A stretch of DNA of 56,046 nucleotides from CAYSDH01 sp964429805. GTDB taxonomy: Bacteria; Bacteroidota; Bacteroidia; Flavobacteriales_D; JABDKJ01. The stretch covers positions 1-56,046 of the forward strand of contig CAYSDH010000015.1 in NCBI GenBank assembly GCA_964429805.1, written 5' to 3'. The notes under the pieces were generated by a model. That model did not search any database and was not told the DNA's origin. It worked only from the letters and a program-made list of their open reading frames with translations. This document shows, piece by piece, positions 23,179 to 32,368 of the stretch; within the stretch, counting starts at the first letter, position 1, and each line of letters opens with the position of its first letter. Both the position numbers and the translations under genes were made by a program.

Positions 23179-26100
23179 ATGAGCGAGAGGATTCTCAAAG
23201 CCTTGATGCAGCTATTTGCTATAGTTGCAGGTAGCGAAGCTGAGTCCGATTCCGAAAATTCGGGACGGAACGTGGTAGCTCAATTCCTTCATGGAATTTT
23301 GAGCAAATCCCTTGTTCAAGAGTATCTGACAATATTTGATGACTACTCAAAAGTTCATCACAAGCGCGGAAAAGCCAAACGTAAAAAGATGGCTGTAAAC
23401 TCTGTGAAGGTTCTTAAAATCTGTACGCAGATTAACGCAGAGCTAACACAACGCCAAAAGATTATCGTGCTCATCTGGTTGTTAGAATTCATCTACACAG
23501 ACAGAGAAGCGAGCGAACAAGAGGTGGAGTTTGTAGACACCGTGGCTGAGACTTTTAACATAGACAGGGAAGAGTATCACGAGCTAAGAGACTTTATTTG
23601 CAATCTTAATCAAGACGAGCGCTCAGGTCAGAACTTACTGACCATAGGTGAAGAGTTAGACAATGCAGACCCTTTTGTCAAACACATCTACTCGAAAGGG
23701 CTAGAAGGTCAAGTGCGTGTGCTAAGGATTGCGAGCGTCAATGAGTACATCTTGCGCTACAATGGAAAAGACAACATCTACCTCAACGGTCAGATAGTTC
23801 AGCGAGACAAGTCCTCTATACTTAGCAGAGGCGCATCCATACGGGCTTCAAAGATGAAACCCGTCTACTACAGTGACATTATTAGTCGCTTTATGAGTGA
23901 CTTTAATACGTCAAAAGTCTCATTTGAAGCGCATGACATAAGCTATCAGTTTCCCAATGGTAATATTGGTCTGCAGTCCATCAACATCTTTGAGGACACC
24001 GGAAAAATGATTGGTATCATGGGTGGGTCTGGATCTGGAAAGTCCACACTGCTCAACGTACTCAACGGAAATTATACTCCCTCTACTGGTTCTGTCAAGG
24101 TGAATGGTATTGACATTCACAGAGAGAAAGAGAAGATGGAGGGTGCCATCGGTTACGTGGCGCAAGACGACTTGCTTATAGAGGAGCTGACTGTTTTTCA
24201 AAACCTGTATTACACAGGTAAATTATGCTTTGCCGACCTGGATGAAGATGAGTTGGTAGCGCTGGTAGAAAAAACTCTTGCCGACCTCGGTCTGCTTGAC
24301 AAGAAAGATTTGAAAGTGGGTAATCCGCTGGAGAAGACCATCTCTGGTGGACAGCGTAAGCGCTTAAACATTGCCCTAGAGCTAATTCGAGAACCGACAG
24401 TACTGTATGTTGATGAGCCTACCTCTGGATTGAGTTCCAGAGATTCTGAGAACATCATGGACCTCCTCAAGGAACTTGCCTTAAAAGGTAAATTGATATT
24501 TGTGGTGATTCATCAGCCGTCATCAGATCTGTTTAAGATGTTTGATAAACTCTTCTTCTTAGATCAAGGTGGATACACTGCGTTTTATGGCAACCCTATT
24601 GACTCGGTCACCTACTTTAAAAAGCAGGCGCACTTTGCCAATAGTGATGAGGGTGATTGCTTCGCATGTGGTAATGTGAATCCGGAAGACATTTTTAATA
24701 TCATCGAATCAAAACTGGTTGATGAATATGGTAATCAAACGGCCATAAGAAAGACTAGTCCAGAGGAATGGTACGAGACCTACAAAGAGAATATTGGTAA
24801 TAAACTTGAGCGTCAACCAGCTGCTGGAGAGTTGCCTGAGACTCCGTTTAAGCTGCCTAATCTTCTTAATCAATTCAAGGTTTTTATCACGCGTGATGTA
24901 TTAGCCAAACTGACCAATAGACAGTACATGCTGATCAACCTCATTGAGGCTCCCTTCTTGGCGGGCGTATTGGCTTTCTTTTTAAAATATTTCATCTTTA
25001 GAGATGACGTGACCGAGACGGGAGGTTATTTGTTTAGGTACAATGAGAACATTCCACAGTTCATTTTTATATCAGTCATTGTAGCACTGTTTATCGGACT
25101 GACGGTGAGTTCAGAAGAGATTATCAGAGACAAGCGCATACGAGCGCGTGAGTCCTTTTTAAATTTAAGTAGGAGCAGTTACATCACCTCTAAGATAGGC
25201 GTCATGTTTGCCATGTCAGCCATTCAGATGTTGCTCTTCGTTATAGTCGGATGTTGGTTGCTAGAGATTAAAGGAATGACATGGTACTACTGGGTAGGAC
25301 TATTTACCACATCCTGTTTTGCCAATATGTTGGGTCTAAATATCTCGGCCAATTTTAATTCGGCAAAGGTGATTTACATCTTGATTCCGATTATGATTAT
25401 TCCTCAGCTTTTGTTTAGCGGAGTGATAGTCAGGTTTGATAAACTGCATCCGCTTTTCGCTTCTCAAAAGAGTGTGCCATTTATAGGTAACGTGATGGCC
25501 AGTAGATGGGCCTATGAAGGACTAGCGGTAGCCCAGTTTAAAGAGAACGAGTATAACAAGACATTCTTCCATCTGGATCAAAGAAGAAAGTATGCCAATT
25601 GGAAAAAAGACTCTTGGGTCAAGGCGCTTTCTAACAAAGCCGGAGACGTGCGCAGAAACTTGAATAATGAAGAGAAAGCGGCCATTACCGCTCACGATTT
25701 AAGTGTCTTAAAAAACGAGTTGACGAAAGAGGCCGAGTACCTCAAGTTCACACCGTCAATGACATTTAGTCGACTTGATGAGTTAACACCTGTGTCATGC
25801 ACTAGTGAGCTAATGGATGATGTCGATACGTACCTCAACTCGCTAATCGAGCATTACCGTGATCACTTTAATAGTGCTGATTCTGAAAAAGAAAACATCA
25901 TTGAGGAGATGACCTTGACTGCGGAGAAGAAAGAAGAATATTTCGCCTTGCTAAACGATAACAGCAATGAGAGTCTTGAGAAGTTTGCCACAAACAGAAA
26001 TGGGCTAGAGATTATATCGGAACATGGAGATGAGCTGATTCAGAAAAAGGATCTCATCTATACACAGCCTTTTCATTCGACCTTTTTTGAGTCTCCGTTT

Positions 26101-26253
26101 TATAGTCCTGAAAAGAGAGTGTTTGGTGGGTTTATGCACACGTTTTGGGCCAATATGTTACTCATTTGGACCATGACACTTGCCCTGGCTACTACGCTCT
26201 ATACAGACATATTCAAAAAAATAGCCAACCTCTTTTCGAAGTCGGCTAAGTAA
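23179..26253 (+). CDS. ABCG-type ABC transporter (ATPase-permease fusion) with an N-terminal TerB-like domain
   Basis: A 1024-residue protein. Residues about 1-170 look like a TerB-type helical domain (LLEFIYTDREASEQEVEFV). Residues about 180-240 form a small beta domain that may be FHA-like (IYLNGQIVQRDKSSILSRGASIR). The ATPase cassette follows, with Walker A GGSGSGKST near 282-290, signature ISGGQRKRL, Walker B VLYVDEPTSGL near 408 and H-loop VIHQPSSDLF. An ABC-2 permease of about six helices spans 590-820, then a long soluble charged loop (about 820-980), and the last helix lies near 1000. This is the half-transporter layout of the ABCG group. The substrate is unknown. It converges on the siaB-siaC pair, which may control it. 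Confidence 0.88.
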   Translation: MSERILKALMQLFAIVAGSEAESDSENSGRNVVAQFLHGILSKSLVQEYLTIFDDYSKVHHKRGKAKRKKMAVNSVKVLKICTQINAELTQRQKIIVLIWLLEFIYTDREASEQEVEFVDTVAETFNIDREEYHELRDFICNLNQDERSGQNLLTIGEELDNADPFVKHIYSKGLEGQVRVLRIASVNEYILRYNGKDNIYLNGQIVQRDKSSILSRGASIRASKMKPVYYSDIISRFMSDFNTSKVSFEAHDISYQFPNGNIGLQSINIFEDTGKMIGIMGGSGSGKSTLLNVLNGNYTPSTGSVKVNGIDIHREKEKMEGAIGYVAQDDLLIEELTVFQNLYYTGKLCFADLDEDELVALVEKTLADLGLLDKKDLKVGNPLEKTISGGQRKRLNIALELIREPTVLYVDEPTSGLSSRDSENIMDLLKELALKGKLIFVVIHQPSSDLFKMFDKLFFLDQGGYTAFYGNPIDSVTYFKKQAHFANSDEGDCFACGNVNPEDIFNIIESKLVDEYGNQTAIRKTSPEEWYETYKENIGNKLERQPAAGELPETPFKLPNLLNQFKVFITRDVLAKLTNRQYMLINLIEAPFLAGVLAFFLKYFIFRDDVTETGGYLFRYNENIPQFIFISVIVALFIGLTVSSEEIIRDKRIRARESFLNLSRSSYITSKIGVMFAMSAIQMLLFVIVGCWLLEIKGMTWYYWVGLFTTSCFANMLGLNISANFNSAKVIYILIPIMIIPQLLFSGVIVRFDKLHPLFASQKSVPFIGNVMASRWAYEGLAVAQFKENEYNKTFFHLDQRRKYANWKKDSWVKALSNKAGDVRRNLNNEEKAAITAHDLSVLKNELTKEAEYLKFTPSMTFSRLDELTPVSCTSELMDDVDTYLNSLIEHYRDHFNSADSEKENIIEEMTLTAEKKEEYFALLNDNSNESLEKFATNRNGLEIISEHGDELIQKKDLIYTQPFHSTFFESPFYSPEKRVFGGFMHTFWANMLLIWTMTLALATTLYTDIFKKIANLFSKSAK

Positions 26254-26276
26254 TACTTTTTGGTTAGCTGTTCTAA

Positions 26277-26660
26277 TCAGAACTCCTCTACTTCTTTCAT
26301 CACAAACGGAATGTCTATGATGGCCTCATAGTCTTCACCCGCTTCGAGCATGTCTTCGTCATCGGCTTCGTAAAACCAGTTTACCACTACGTCTTTACCA
26401 GCCTTCTTGATGTTCTCTAATTTCTTGAACACGTCTAAGATGCACTTTGAAGAACTTGTATTAAAGTACTCCAGTTTCATGTTGATCTGAGTCTGCTCTT
26501 TGGGCCCGCTTGCGTAGTCATCTATCCATGTGAGGAGTTGACTATAAAAATCAATTGAGTTTTCCGGAATAGATCTTCCGCTCAACTCCAGCTTTCCTTC
26601 CTCAGCCGAAAATTTTACGCTAGGCGTTTTCGGTGTTCCTTCTATGTTAATGTTAGTCAT
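26277..26660 (-). CDS. siaC: SiaC-like regulatory phosphoprotein (DUF1987)
   Basis: A 127-residue protein of the DUF1987/SiaC family. In Pseudomonas aeruginosa, SiaC is phosphorylated by SiaB on Thr68, and the unphosphorylated form activates the diguanylate cyclase SiaD. Here the motif YFNTSSSK places a threonine at exactly residue 68. The N-terminus (IEGTPKTPSVKFS) also fits. Thirteen bases separate it from siaB upstream. No diguanylate cyclase or PP2C phosphatase lies in the window, so the downstream target is open. The family call is firm; the functional equivalence is inferred. Confidence 0.88.
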   Translation of the reverse strand: MTNINIEGTPKTPSVKFSAEEGKLELSGRSIPENSIDFYSQLLTWIDDYASGPKEQTQINMKLEYFNTSSSKCILDVFKKLENIKKAGKDVVVNWFYEADDEDMLEAGEDYEAIIDIPFVMKEVEEF

Positions 26661-26673
26661 TATGTTTTGCTAT

Positions 26674-27228
26674 TTACGAGTTCCGTTTGTTCGATATTTT
26701 CACGTTGAGGCTAAAAAAGGAGTTGAAATCATCAATCGGCACAAATCCGTAGTCCAACTTTTCACCTGATTTTCGGGCGATATCAATGATGCCAAGTCCT
26801 CCTCCTCCTTTGTCAGAGTATTTGCCATTGGATAGTACTTTTTTGTACATCTCTTTGAGTGCCACACTGTCTAGGCCATTAATCTCTTTTATTCTGTCTT
26901 TTAGTCCATCTACAGAGTCGCTTGGTACATAGTTGCCCGAGATGACGGAATAACCATTTGCGTTTTTAGCCACCATGATAATGATGGCCGAGTCTTTTAC
27001 AGTCTCATCATTCTTATTTCTGTGATGAAACAGATTCTGCAGACACTCGATGAGTATGTTAAACACACGTTTCTTTGTGGTAGAAGGCGCTTCAAGATGA
27101 ACTAGTTTCTGCTCGACAATCTCTAAAATTGAGTTCAACAATTCTTGAGTAAGGTCTCCCTTAAAAGACAACATGATGTTTTCTGCATCAAGCTTTTCAA
27201 AGTAATCGTAAACGTCAATTGAGCTCAA
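26674..27228 (-). CDS. siaB: SiaB-like protein kinase (DUF6272)
   Basis: A 184-residue GHKL-type ATPase fold protein. The N-box-like segment IECLQNLFHHRNKN (about residues 65-78) and the Gly-rich lid SDKGGGGLGIIDIARKS (about 143-158) are visible. SiaB proteins phosphorylate the SiaC partner encoded next door. The start is TTG at 27228 (SSIDVYDYFEKLDAEN follows); no ATG gives a better N-terminus, and the next Met is at residue 19. A 102-base gap upstream separates it from the FG-GAP lipoprotein operon in the same direction. The siaB-siaC order fits coupled expression. Confidence 0.85.
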   Translation of the reverse strand: MSSIDVYDYFEKLDAENIMLSFKGDLTQELLNSILEIVEQKLVHLEAPSTTKKRVFNILIECLQNLFHHRNKNDETVKDSAIIIMVAKNANGYSVISGNYVPSDSVDGLKDRIKEINGLDSVALKEMYKKVLSNGKYSDKGGGGLGIIDIARKSGEKLDYGFVPIDDFNSFFSLNVKISNKRNS

Positions 27229-27330
27229 AATATTCGTTGTTATATGGTGATACTAAAAAAGGAATAATGAGCTGGCTCGTAGCATTTTAACCACAAAGAT
27301 TTCACCATCTATGTGTTAACCACTGGAGGT

Positions 27331-30300
27331 TTAGTTTTCAGTGTAAACCTTTATAGCAGAGTTGTTTACCACAAATATGACATGCGGTACTCCTCCGATA
27401 TCTAGTACCACAATGTCTCGAGTCATTCCGGTTGTGTTAAGCCCAATACCCGAATCAGTCGCTTTCAAGTTACCTCCTTCAGTATTGAGTAGTCCTCCAA
27501 AAAGTCCATCTGAACTTCCAGTTTCAATAGGTGAAAAAAGTTCGTTGCCTCCAAAAAGATAAGTTGACTCACTGTACTGCACTATGTCGTTAATGCTACT
27601 CAACTGAGCTTGTGCTGGAAGCGGTGCTGGCCTCAGTCCTTCAGGCTCATTAATTAATGCCATGGACCTGAGCTCACAAATCTCCAAAAACTTGGCAGTG
27701 TCCAGGGCTTTGCCAAAAATTTGACTGATGTCTTGATCCACATAATTGCCATACCACCCATACTTTTTTGAGAGATGAGGAAATTGTTTTTTCAAGTAAT
27801 TGAAGCTCCTTGTCGGCACATACTTGCCCTTCCTTTTTCTGGCCATCAACAGGTCAGTACGACCATTGCTATTGAGGTCACCTCTGTATAGTCGAAGCGG
27901 AGACTCAGCCGAGACTGTGTGAGGAGTATTCTGACCGTCATTGCCTAATAAGAGGTCAGGCCTTCCGTCAGAATTTATGTCAGCCACTGTGACACAATTC
28001 CAACTGCCCTCGCTTCCTTTAATCCAGTCGTCAGATTTATCGATTAGTTTACCATCATTGTTAATCAATACTTGGACAGGCATCCAGTCGCCAACAACAA
28101 TCAGGTCGGTGTCACCATCCATGTCAAGGTCCGCCCAAGCTGCATCTGTGACCATGCCGATATCGACTAGTGCAGGCGCCAATTGCTGTGCTCGACTGCT
28201 GAACATTCCTCCATCGTTGATGTAAAGCAAACTGAGCGCTGGTTCGCCATACTTAAACGGTACGGATCGAGTGCCTATAAATATGTCTTGGTCACCGTCA
28301 GCGTCCACATCGTCAAAGCGCACCGCAGAAGTGTATGAATAGGTCTGAGGCAATCGGTCAGATCCGCTAAAGAAATTTCCTTTTCCGTCATTAATGTAGA
28401 GGTCATCGGCCAGCAGTTTTTTGTCGTCTTCAAACTCTATGGATCCATTGCCAACATACAAGTCCAAGTCTCCGTCTTGATCCACATCGGCAAATGAGCA
28501 GTCTATTCCTTCTTTGGCTGCATCAGCTTCCCATGGGCCTTTTCGTGTAGTCATTGACTTGCCATTATTCAGAAACAATTGACCAGCCTGTCCTGCTCCA
28601 CCACAAATAAATAGGTCTTCTGTGCCGTCACCATTGACATCGCCTTTACATGCACTTGGCCCTTGCATACCAAGACGCACGGGTAGTTGTTTTTCCTTCA
28701 GAAATTCATTCATCAACTGGTCTCTGTGCTCAAAATTGAGTCCGGCTACGTTGACTTCTTTAAACAGGGTAGGAGCTGGGTTTTCTTGTACAGCAGGGCC
28801 AGCATCACTGTGCTTTAAGGTGATTCTCTGTCCAGCCTGCACGGCAGTTTGGCTTTCTGTCTTACCATCTGGCCAGGTGACTATAAAGTTGACAGTGCTG
28901 TTCTCTTTTAAGCCAAAATGAAGAACTCGTGGTACGCTACTTTGGTAACCTCTGGTTCTGCGCATCTCTTTTATTTGCTTTCCAAATTCTCCTTCCAGCT
29001 CCACGCGCGCACCTTCTCCATCTCTGTTTCCAAGCGGGCCTTCAAAGTCAAACTGTATAAAGTCTTTGCCCGAAGACTTTATGTTCTCATATATAAAAGC
29101 AGGGTCAGGACTGAGATTCAAATTGCTGTTGTTTAGCACCAAGTCTAAGTCACCATCATTATCAAGGTCAGCCGATGCTGCGCCATATGAAAAGGCAGAT
29201 TCTTTGAGTCCCCAAGCTTTGGCAGAGCTCTTAAACTGATAGTCCTTTTTGTTTTGATACATGTAGTTTCTGAGTTTGACAGATGAGGTGATGCTGTCAA
29301 TTTGCTCTAGGCGCAATCGAGATGTTTTCTTTGTCAAGATTTTCGCCCGCTTCATGTAGTCTTTGTCCTGCATGTCACGCAGGTAGCCGTTTGACACAAA
29401 TATGTCTTGCCATCCATCGTTGTCAAAATCTTCGATGAGTGTACTCCAGCTCCAATCGGTTGCCTCCACGCCAGCGTAATGGGCAATGTCTGTAAACGTG
29501 CCATTCCCATTGTTCTTCGACAAGACATTTCGCATGTACTGATGATGAAATCCTACACGCTCAAACGCGTAGTACTTATCTTCTTCTAAGTCAGTCACAT
29601 TCTTAATTCTGCGGCCATAAGACTGCGGCAACATCTCTACCACATTAATGTCCAGATCACCGTCATTATTAATGTCCCCCACATCAACTCCCATGCTATA
29701 GTAGGGAATGTGCTGAAAGTAATCCGTCATCTTATCTGTAAACGTGCCGTCACCATTATTGATGTACACGTAGTCTGGACTTTGATAATCATTTCCTACA
29801 TAGATGTCATCCAGGCCATCGTTGTTAATATCCCAAATGACTAGACCAAGTCCATGACCATAGTTCAGAATACCAGCTTTTTTTGACACATCGCTAAACG
29901 TGTTGTTGCCATTATTTTGGTACAGCCTGTCACTCACCTCATAGTCTGGGTTCTTCATATTGGCCAGCCTTTCGTTGAGGTTTTGACCATAATCTACAGG
30001 GTGGTTGGTGAGGTATAAGTCCAGGTCTCCATCTTGGTCATAATCAAAAAAAGCAGCCATGATGGAGTAGCCAATGTCGGCCAATCCATATTCTTCAGCG
30101 GATTCAGTGAAGGTCATGTCACCATTGTTGATGTACAGAAGATTTGATTTTCCCTTACCCAGTTTTTTATGCCCTGACCGACACACGTATATATCTTGAT
30201 AGCCATCTTGATTGACGTCAGCCATGGTTACCCCAAAGTTGAATGCTCCTTGATTTGCGATACCTGCACCTGATGTGATGTCTTCAAACTTGAGGTCTCC

Positions 30301-30615
30301 CTTATTGAGGTACAGCCTGTCTTGCACTTGGTTGCCGGTAAAGTAAAGGTCTACCAAACCATCATTGTTGATGTCGCCAGCGGCTACTCCTCCACCATTA
30401 TAGGCATACTGAAATGTGAAGTAATTATACGTGCCGTCTTCTGTGATGTTGTTTTGAAAGTTAACGCCAGACTCAGCAGGACTCAAGAGTCGAAAAAGCT
30501 CATTGCCAGTCACCGCCTCAGTCTTCACTGGAGCCGAAGAGGTCTTTTTGTCCGCGCCATCACCTCCGCACGAACACAACAGGACAGAAAAAAAGAGAAA
30601 TACTACGAGCCTCAT
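27331..30615 (-). CDS. CRTAC1-like FG-GAP/VCBS lipoprotein with ASPIC/UnbV domain
   Basis: A 1094-residue lipoprotein (MRLVVFLFFSVLLCSC, lipobox LCSC). It carries a long array of FG-GAP calcium-binding repeats of the type DINNDGLVDLYFTGN, DYDQDGDLDLYL and DVDADGDQDIFIGT, forming one or two beta-propellers (about residues 60-510 and 640-950). An ASPIC/UnbV domain lies between, near 530-605 (GEGARVEL ... GYQSSVPRVLHFGL ... TWPDGKTES). Such proteins are frequent on the Bacteroidota cell surface next to SusCD-type systems, but no SusCD is present here. A further unusual tail (950-1094) has no repeat. It overlaps the small acidic lipoprotein gene upstream by 4 bases. Confidence 0.92.
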   Translation of the reverse strand: MRLVVFLFFSVLLCSCGGDGADKKTSSAPVKTEAVTGNELFRLLSPAESGVNFQNNITEDGTYNYFTFQYAYNGGGVAAGDINNDGLVDLYFTGNQVQDRLYLNKGDLKFEDITSGAGIANQGAFNFGVTMADVNQDGYQDIYVCRSGHKKLGKGKSNLLYINNGDMTFTESAEEYGLADIGYSIMAAFFDYDQDGDLDLYLTNHPVDYGQNLNERLANMKNPDYEVSDRLYQNNGNNTFSDVSKKAGILNYGHGLGLVIWDINNDGLDDIYVGNDYQSPDYVYINNGDGTFTDKMTDYFQHIPYYSMGVDVGDINNDGDLDINVVEMLPQSYGRRIKNVTDLEEDKYYAFERVGFHHQYMRNVLSKNNGNGTFTDIAHYAGVEATDWSWSTLIEDFDNDGWQDIFVSNGYLRDMQDKDYMKRAKILTKKTSRLRLEQIDSITSSVKLRNYMYQNKKDYQFKSSAKAWGLKESAFSYGAASADLDNDGDLDLVLNNSNLNLSPDPAFIYENIKSSGKDFIQFDFEGPLGNRDGEGARVELEGEFGKQIKEMRRTRGYQSSVPRVLHFGLKENSTVNFIVTWPDGKTESQTAVQAGQRITLKHSDAGPAVQENPAPTLFKEVNVAGLNFEHRDQLMNEFLKEKQLPVRLGMQGPSACKGDVNGDGTEDLFICGGAGQAGQLFLNNGKSMTTRKGPWEADAAKEGIDCSFADVDQDGDLDLYVGNGSIEFEDDKKLLADDLYINDGKGNFFSGSDRLPQTYSYTSAVRFDDVDADGDQDIFIGTRSVPFKYGEPALSLLYINDGGMFSSRAQQLAPALVDIGMVTDAAWADLDMDGDTDLIVVGDWMPVQVLINNDGKLIDKSDDWIKGSEGSWNCVTVADINSDGRPDLLLGNDGQNTPHTVSAESPLRLYRGDLNSNGRTDLLMARKRKGKYVPTRSFNYLKKQFPHLSKKYGWYGNYVDQDISQIFGKALDTAKFLEICELRSMALINEPEGLRPAPLPAQAQLSSINDIVQYSESTYLFGGNELFSPIETGSSDGLFGGLLNTEGGNLKATDSGIGLNTTGMTRDIVVLDIGGVPHVIFVVNNSAIKVYTEN

Positions 30616-30857
30616 TCCGTCACCTCCACTTCGATGTCACCATCATCACTCCAGTCGTCAGTCATGATTTCGTTTGGGTCAATATTGTCCAGGGTCATGG
30701 TGTCTAATGCCACCTCTTCAGGAACAGGCTCCTCATCATTCTTCTCGATTTCTGGCTCAGCCTGCTGAACAGAATCTTTATCTGTGCTCGCATTTCCACA
30801 TGCTGATAGCACCGCGAATACTAAAACTGTATAAATCCAAAGTAGGGTTTTGCTCAT
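30612..30857 (-). CDS. Small, strongly acidic lipoprotein
   Basis: An 81-residue protein with lipobox LSAC at the end of a hydrophobic signal (MSKTLLWIYTVLVFAVLSAC). The mature chain of about 62 residues is low-complexity and very acidic (for example EIEKNDEEPVPEE and DDWSDDGDIEVEVTE), probably unfolded or calcium-binding. It is not a recognised family. Its TGA overlaps the ATG of the large FG-GAP lipoprotein, so the two are translationally coupled; an accessory role for the large protein, or simply coupling for expression level, is inferred. Confidence 0.75.
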   Translation of the reverse strand: MSKTLLWIYTVLVFAVLSACGNASTDKDSVQQAEPEIEKNDEEPVPEEVALDTMTLDNIDPNEIMTDDWSDDGDIEVEVTE

Positions 30858-30922
30858 ATGCCCGATTTCTAGCTCGTTAAAGATGCACTAATTTTTGTAC
30901 TTATGTGGTCAACAATCTACTC

Positions 30923-32368
30923 ATGTACGAACCTATTTTTACCAACGATGCCACTGTTTTTGGAGTTCTAATCGCATCCTTAGCGCTTCTCTTCTACAGC
31001 AATGATCTTCCTGCATTTAAAAAATTCTACAAGTTTGTGCCACTGCTGCTGCTGGCATACTTTGTTCCGGCACTCATTAATTTATTTGGATTTATAGCCC
31101 CGCACTGGTATGATATGGATGCGAGTCTCGCCTTGCTTCAAGGTCTTGGGGTAGATGCAAACCCGAGTAATTATGCCGACATCATTCGGACTATGCTCAA
31201 GGAAAACTCGCTGACCTCAGCACAAGTTGGGCCGCTCGAAAGACATTCTTCACTATACTTCGTAGCTTCTCGATATCTACTTCCCGCCTCGCTCATCTTA
31301 CTGACTTTAAGTACAGACATCAAAGGTATTCTCAACTTGGGGCCAAAGGCATTGGTCATGTTTTTTACTGCAACTATCGGTATTGTGATAGGCGGACCGA
31401 TCGCTTTGAAGTTGATTTCCACACTTGACCCGAGCATGCTTGCAGACAAAGGTGAAGACTCAATCTGGAAAGGGCTTGCCACAGTGGCCGGCAGCTGGAT
31501 TGGCGGAGGAGCCAATCAGACAGCCATGAAGGAAATTTATGGCGCAGGTGACACGCTTTTTGGAGCCATGATTATAGTGGATGTCTTTGTCGCAAATATT
31601 TGGATGGCCTTCTTGCTTTTTGGTGCAGGAATGAGCGATAAGCTAGACGAAAAACTCAAAGCAGATAATTCAGCCATTACCGCATTAAAAGAGAAGGTGG
31701 GTAGTTACCAAGCTCAGCTCATGCGCGTGCCTTCCTTTAAGGACATTGCGGTGCTCATGGGAATTACCTTCGCACTAGTCGGATTGGCGCACTTCTTGGC
31801 CGATGTCTTGAGTGTCAATATGGGTGAGTTCTTGTCTGGTAAATGGTCTTCGATGGTCAATGGTGTGAAGACGATTGACCCTGACTCTAACTGGCATTAC
31901 TTGGCTTCATTAAAGTCACACTTTTTCTGGCTCATAGTCTGTGCCACCACCTTTGGTTTGATTGCCTCGTTTACCAAGGCACGCTCCTATGAAGGTGCAG
32001 GTGCCTCAAAAATTGGGTCACTCTTCATTTTCATTCTTGTGGTCACCATCGGCATGAAAATGGACTTGATAGAGCTCTATAATAATTGGGGTGAGTACAA
32101 ATACCTAATTCTCATCGGGCTAGTCTGGATGTTGATTCACGTCACCTTACTCTTGGGAGTGGCCAAGCTCATCAAAGCGCCATTCTTTTTTGTGGCAGTG
32201 GGTAGTCAGGCAAATGTCGGTGGGGCTGCATCTGCGCCTATTGTGGCGTCAGCCTTTTCACCATCTCTGGCCACAGTCGGGGTGCTTTTAGCAGTCCTAG
32301 GCTATGCCTTGGGAACATTCGGTGCCATTGCGTGTGCACTCATGATGCAAGGCATTTCTGGAGGTTAA
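30923..32368 (+). CDS. DUF819-family membrane transporter-like protein
   Basis: A 481-residue integral membrane protein with about 11-12 hydrophobic helices. Its start is set at the ATG at 30923 (MYEPIFTNDATVFGVLIASL) rather than the upstream GTG at 30905. The family hallmarks are the Gly-rich helix breaks GSWIGGGANQTAMKEIY near residue 195 and GSQANVGGAASAPIVASAF near residue 435, which resemble the repeats of bile-acid/sodium-symporter-like folds. The transported substrate is unknown. The gene ends in a TTAA that also holds the stop codon of the convergent rlmD-like gene. The leader has AATTTTTG at 30890-30897, one base off the -7 consensus. Confidence 0.88.
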   Translation: MYEPIFTNDATVFGVLIASLALLFYSNDLPAFKKFYKFVPLLLLAYFVPALINLFGFIAPHWYDMDASLALLQGLGVDANPSNYADIIRTMLKENSLTSAQVGPLERHSSLYFVASRYLLPASLILLTLSTDIKGILNLGPKALVMFFTATIGIVIGGPIALKLISTLDPSMLADKGEDSIWKGLATVAGSWIGGGANQTAMKEIYGAGDTLFGAMIIVDVFVANIWMAFLLFGAGMSDKLDEKLKADNSAITALKEKVGSYQAQLMRVPSFKDIAVLMGITFALVGLAHFLADVLSVNMGEFLSGKWSSMVNGVKTIDPDSNWHYLASLKSHFFWLIVCATTFGLIASFTKARSYEGAGASKIGSLFIFILVVTIGMKMDLIELYNNWGEYKYLILIGLVWMLIHVTLLLGVAKLIKAPFFFVAVGSQANVGGAASAPIVASAFSPSLATVGVLLAVLGYALGTFGAIACALMMQGISGG

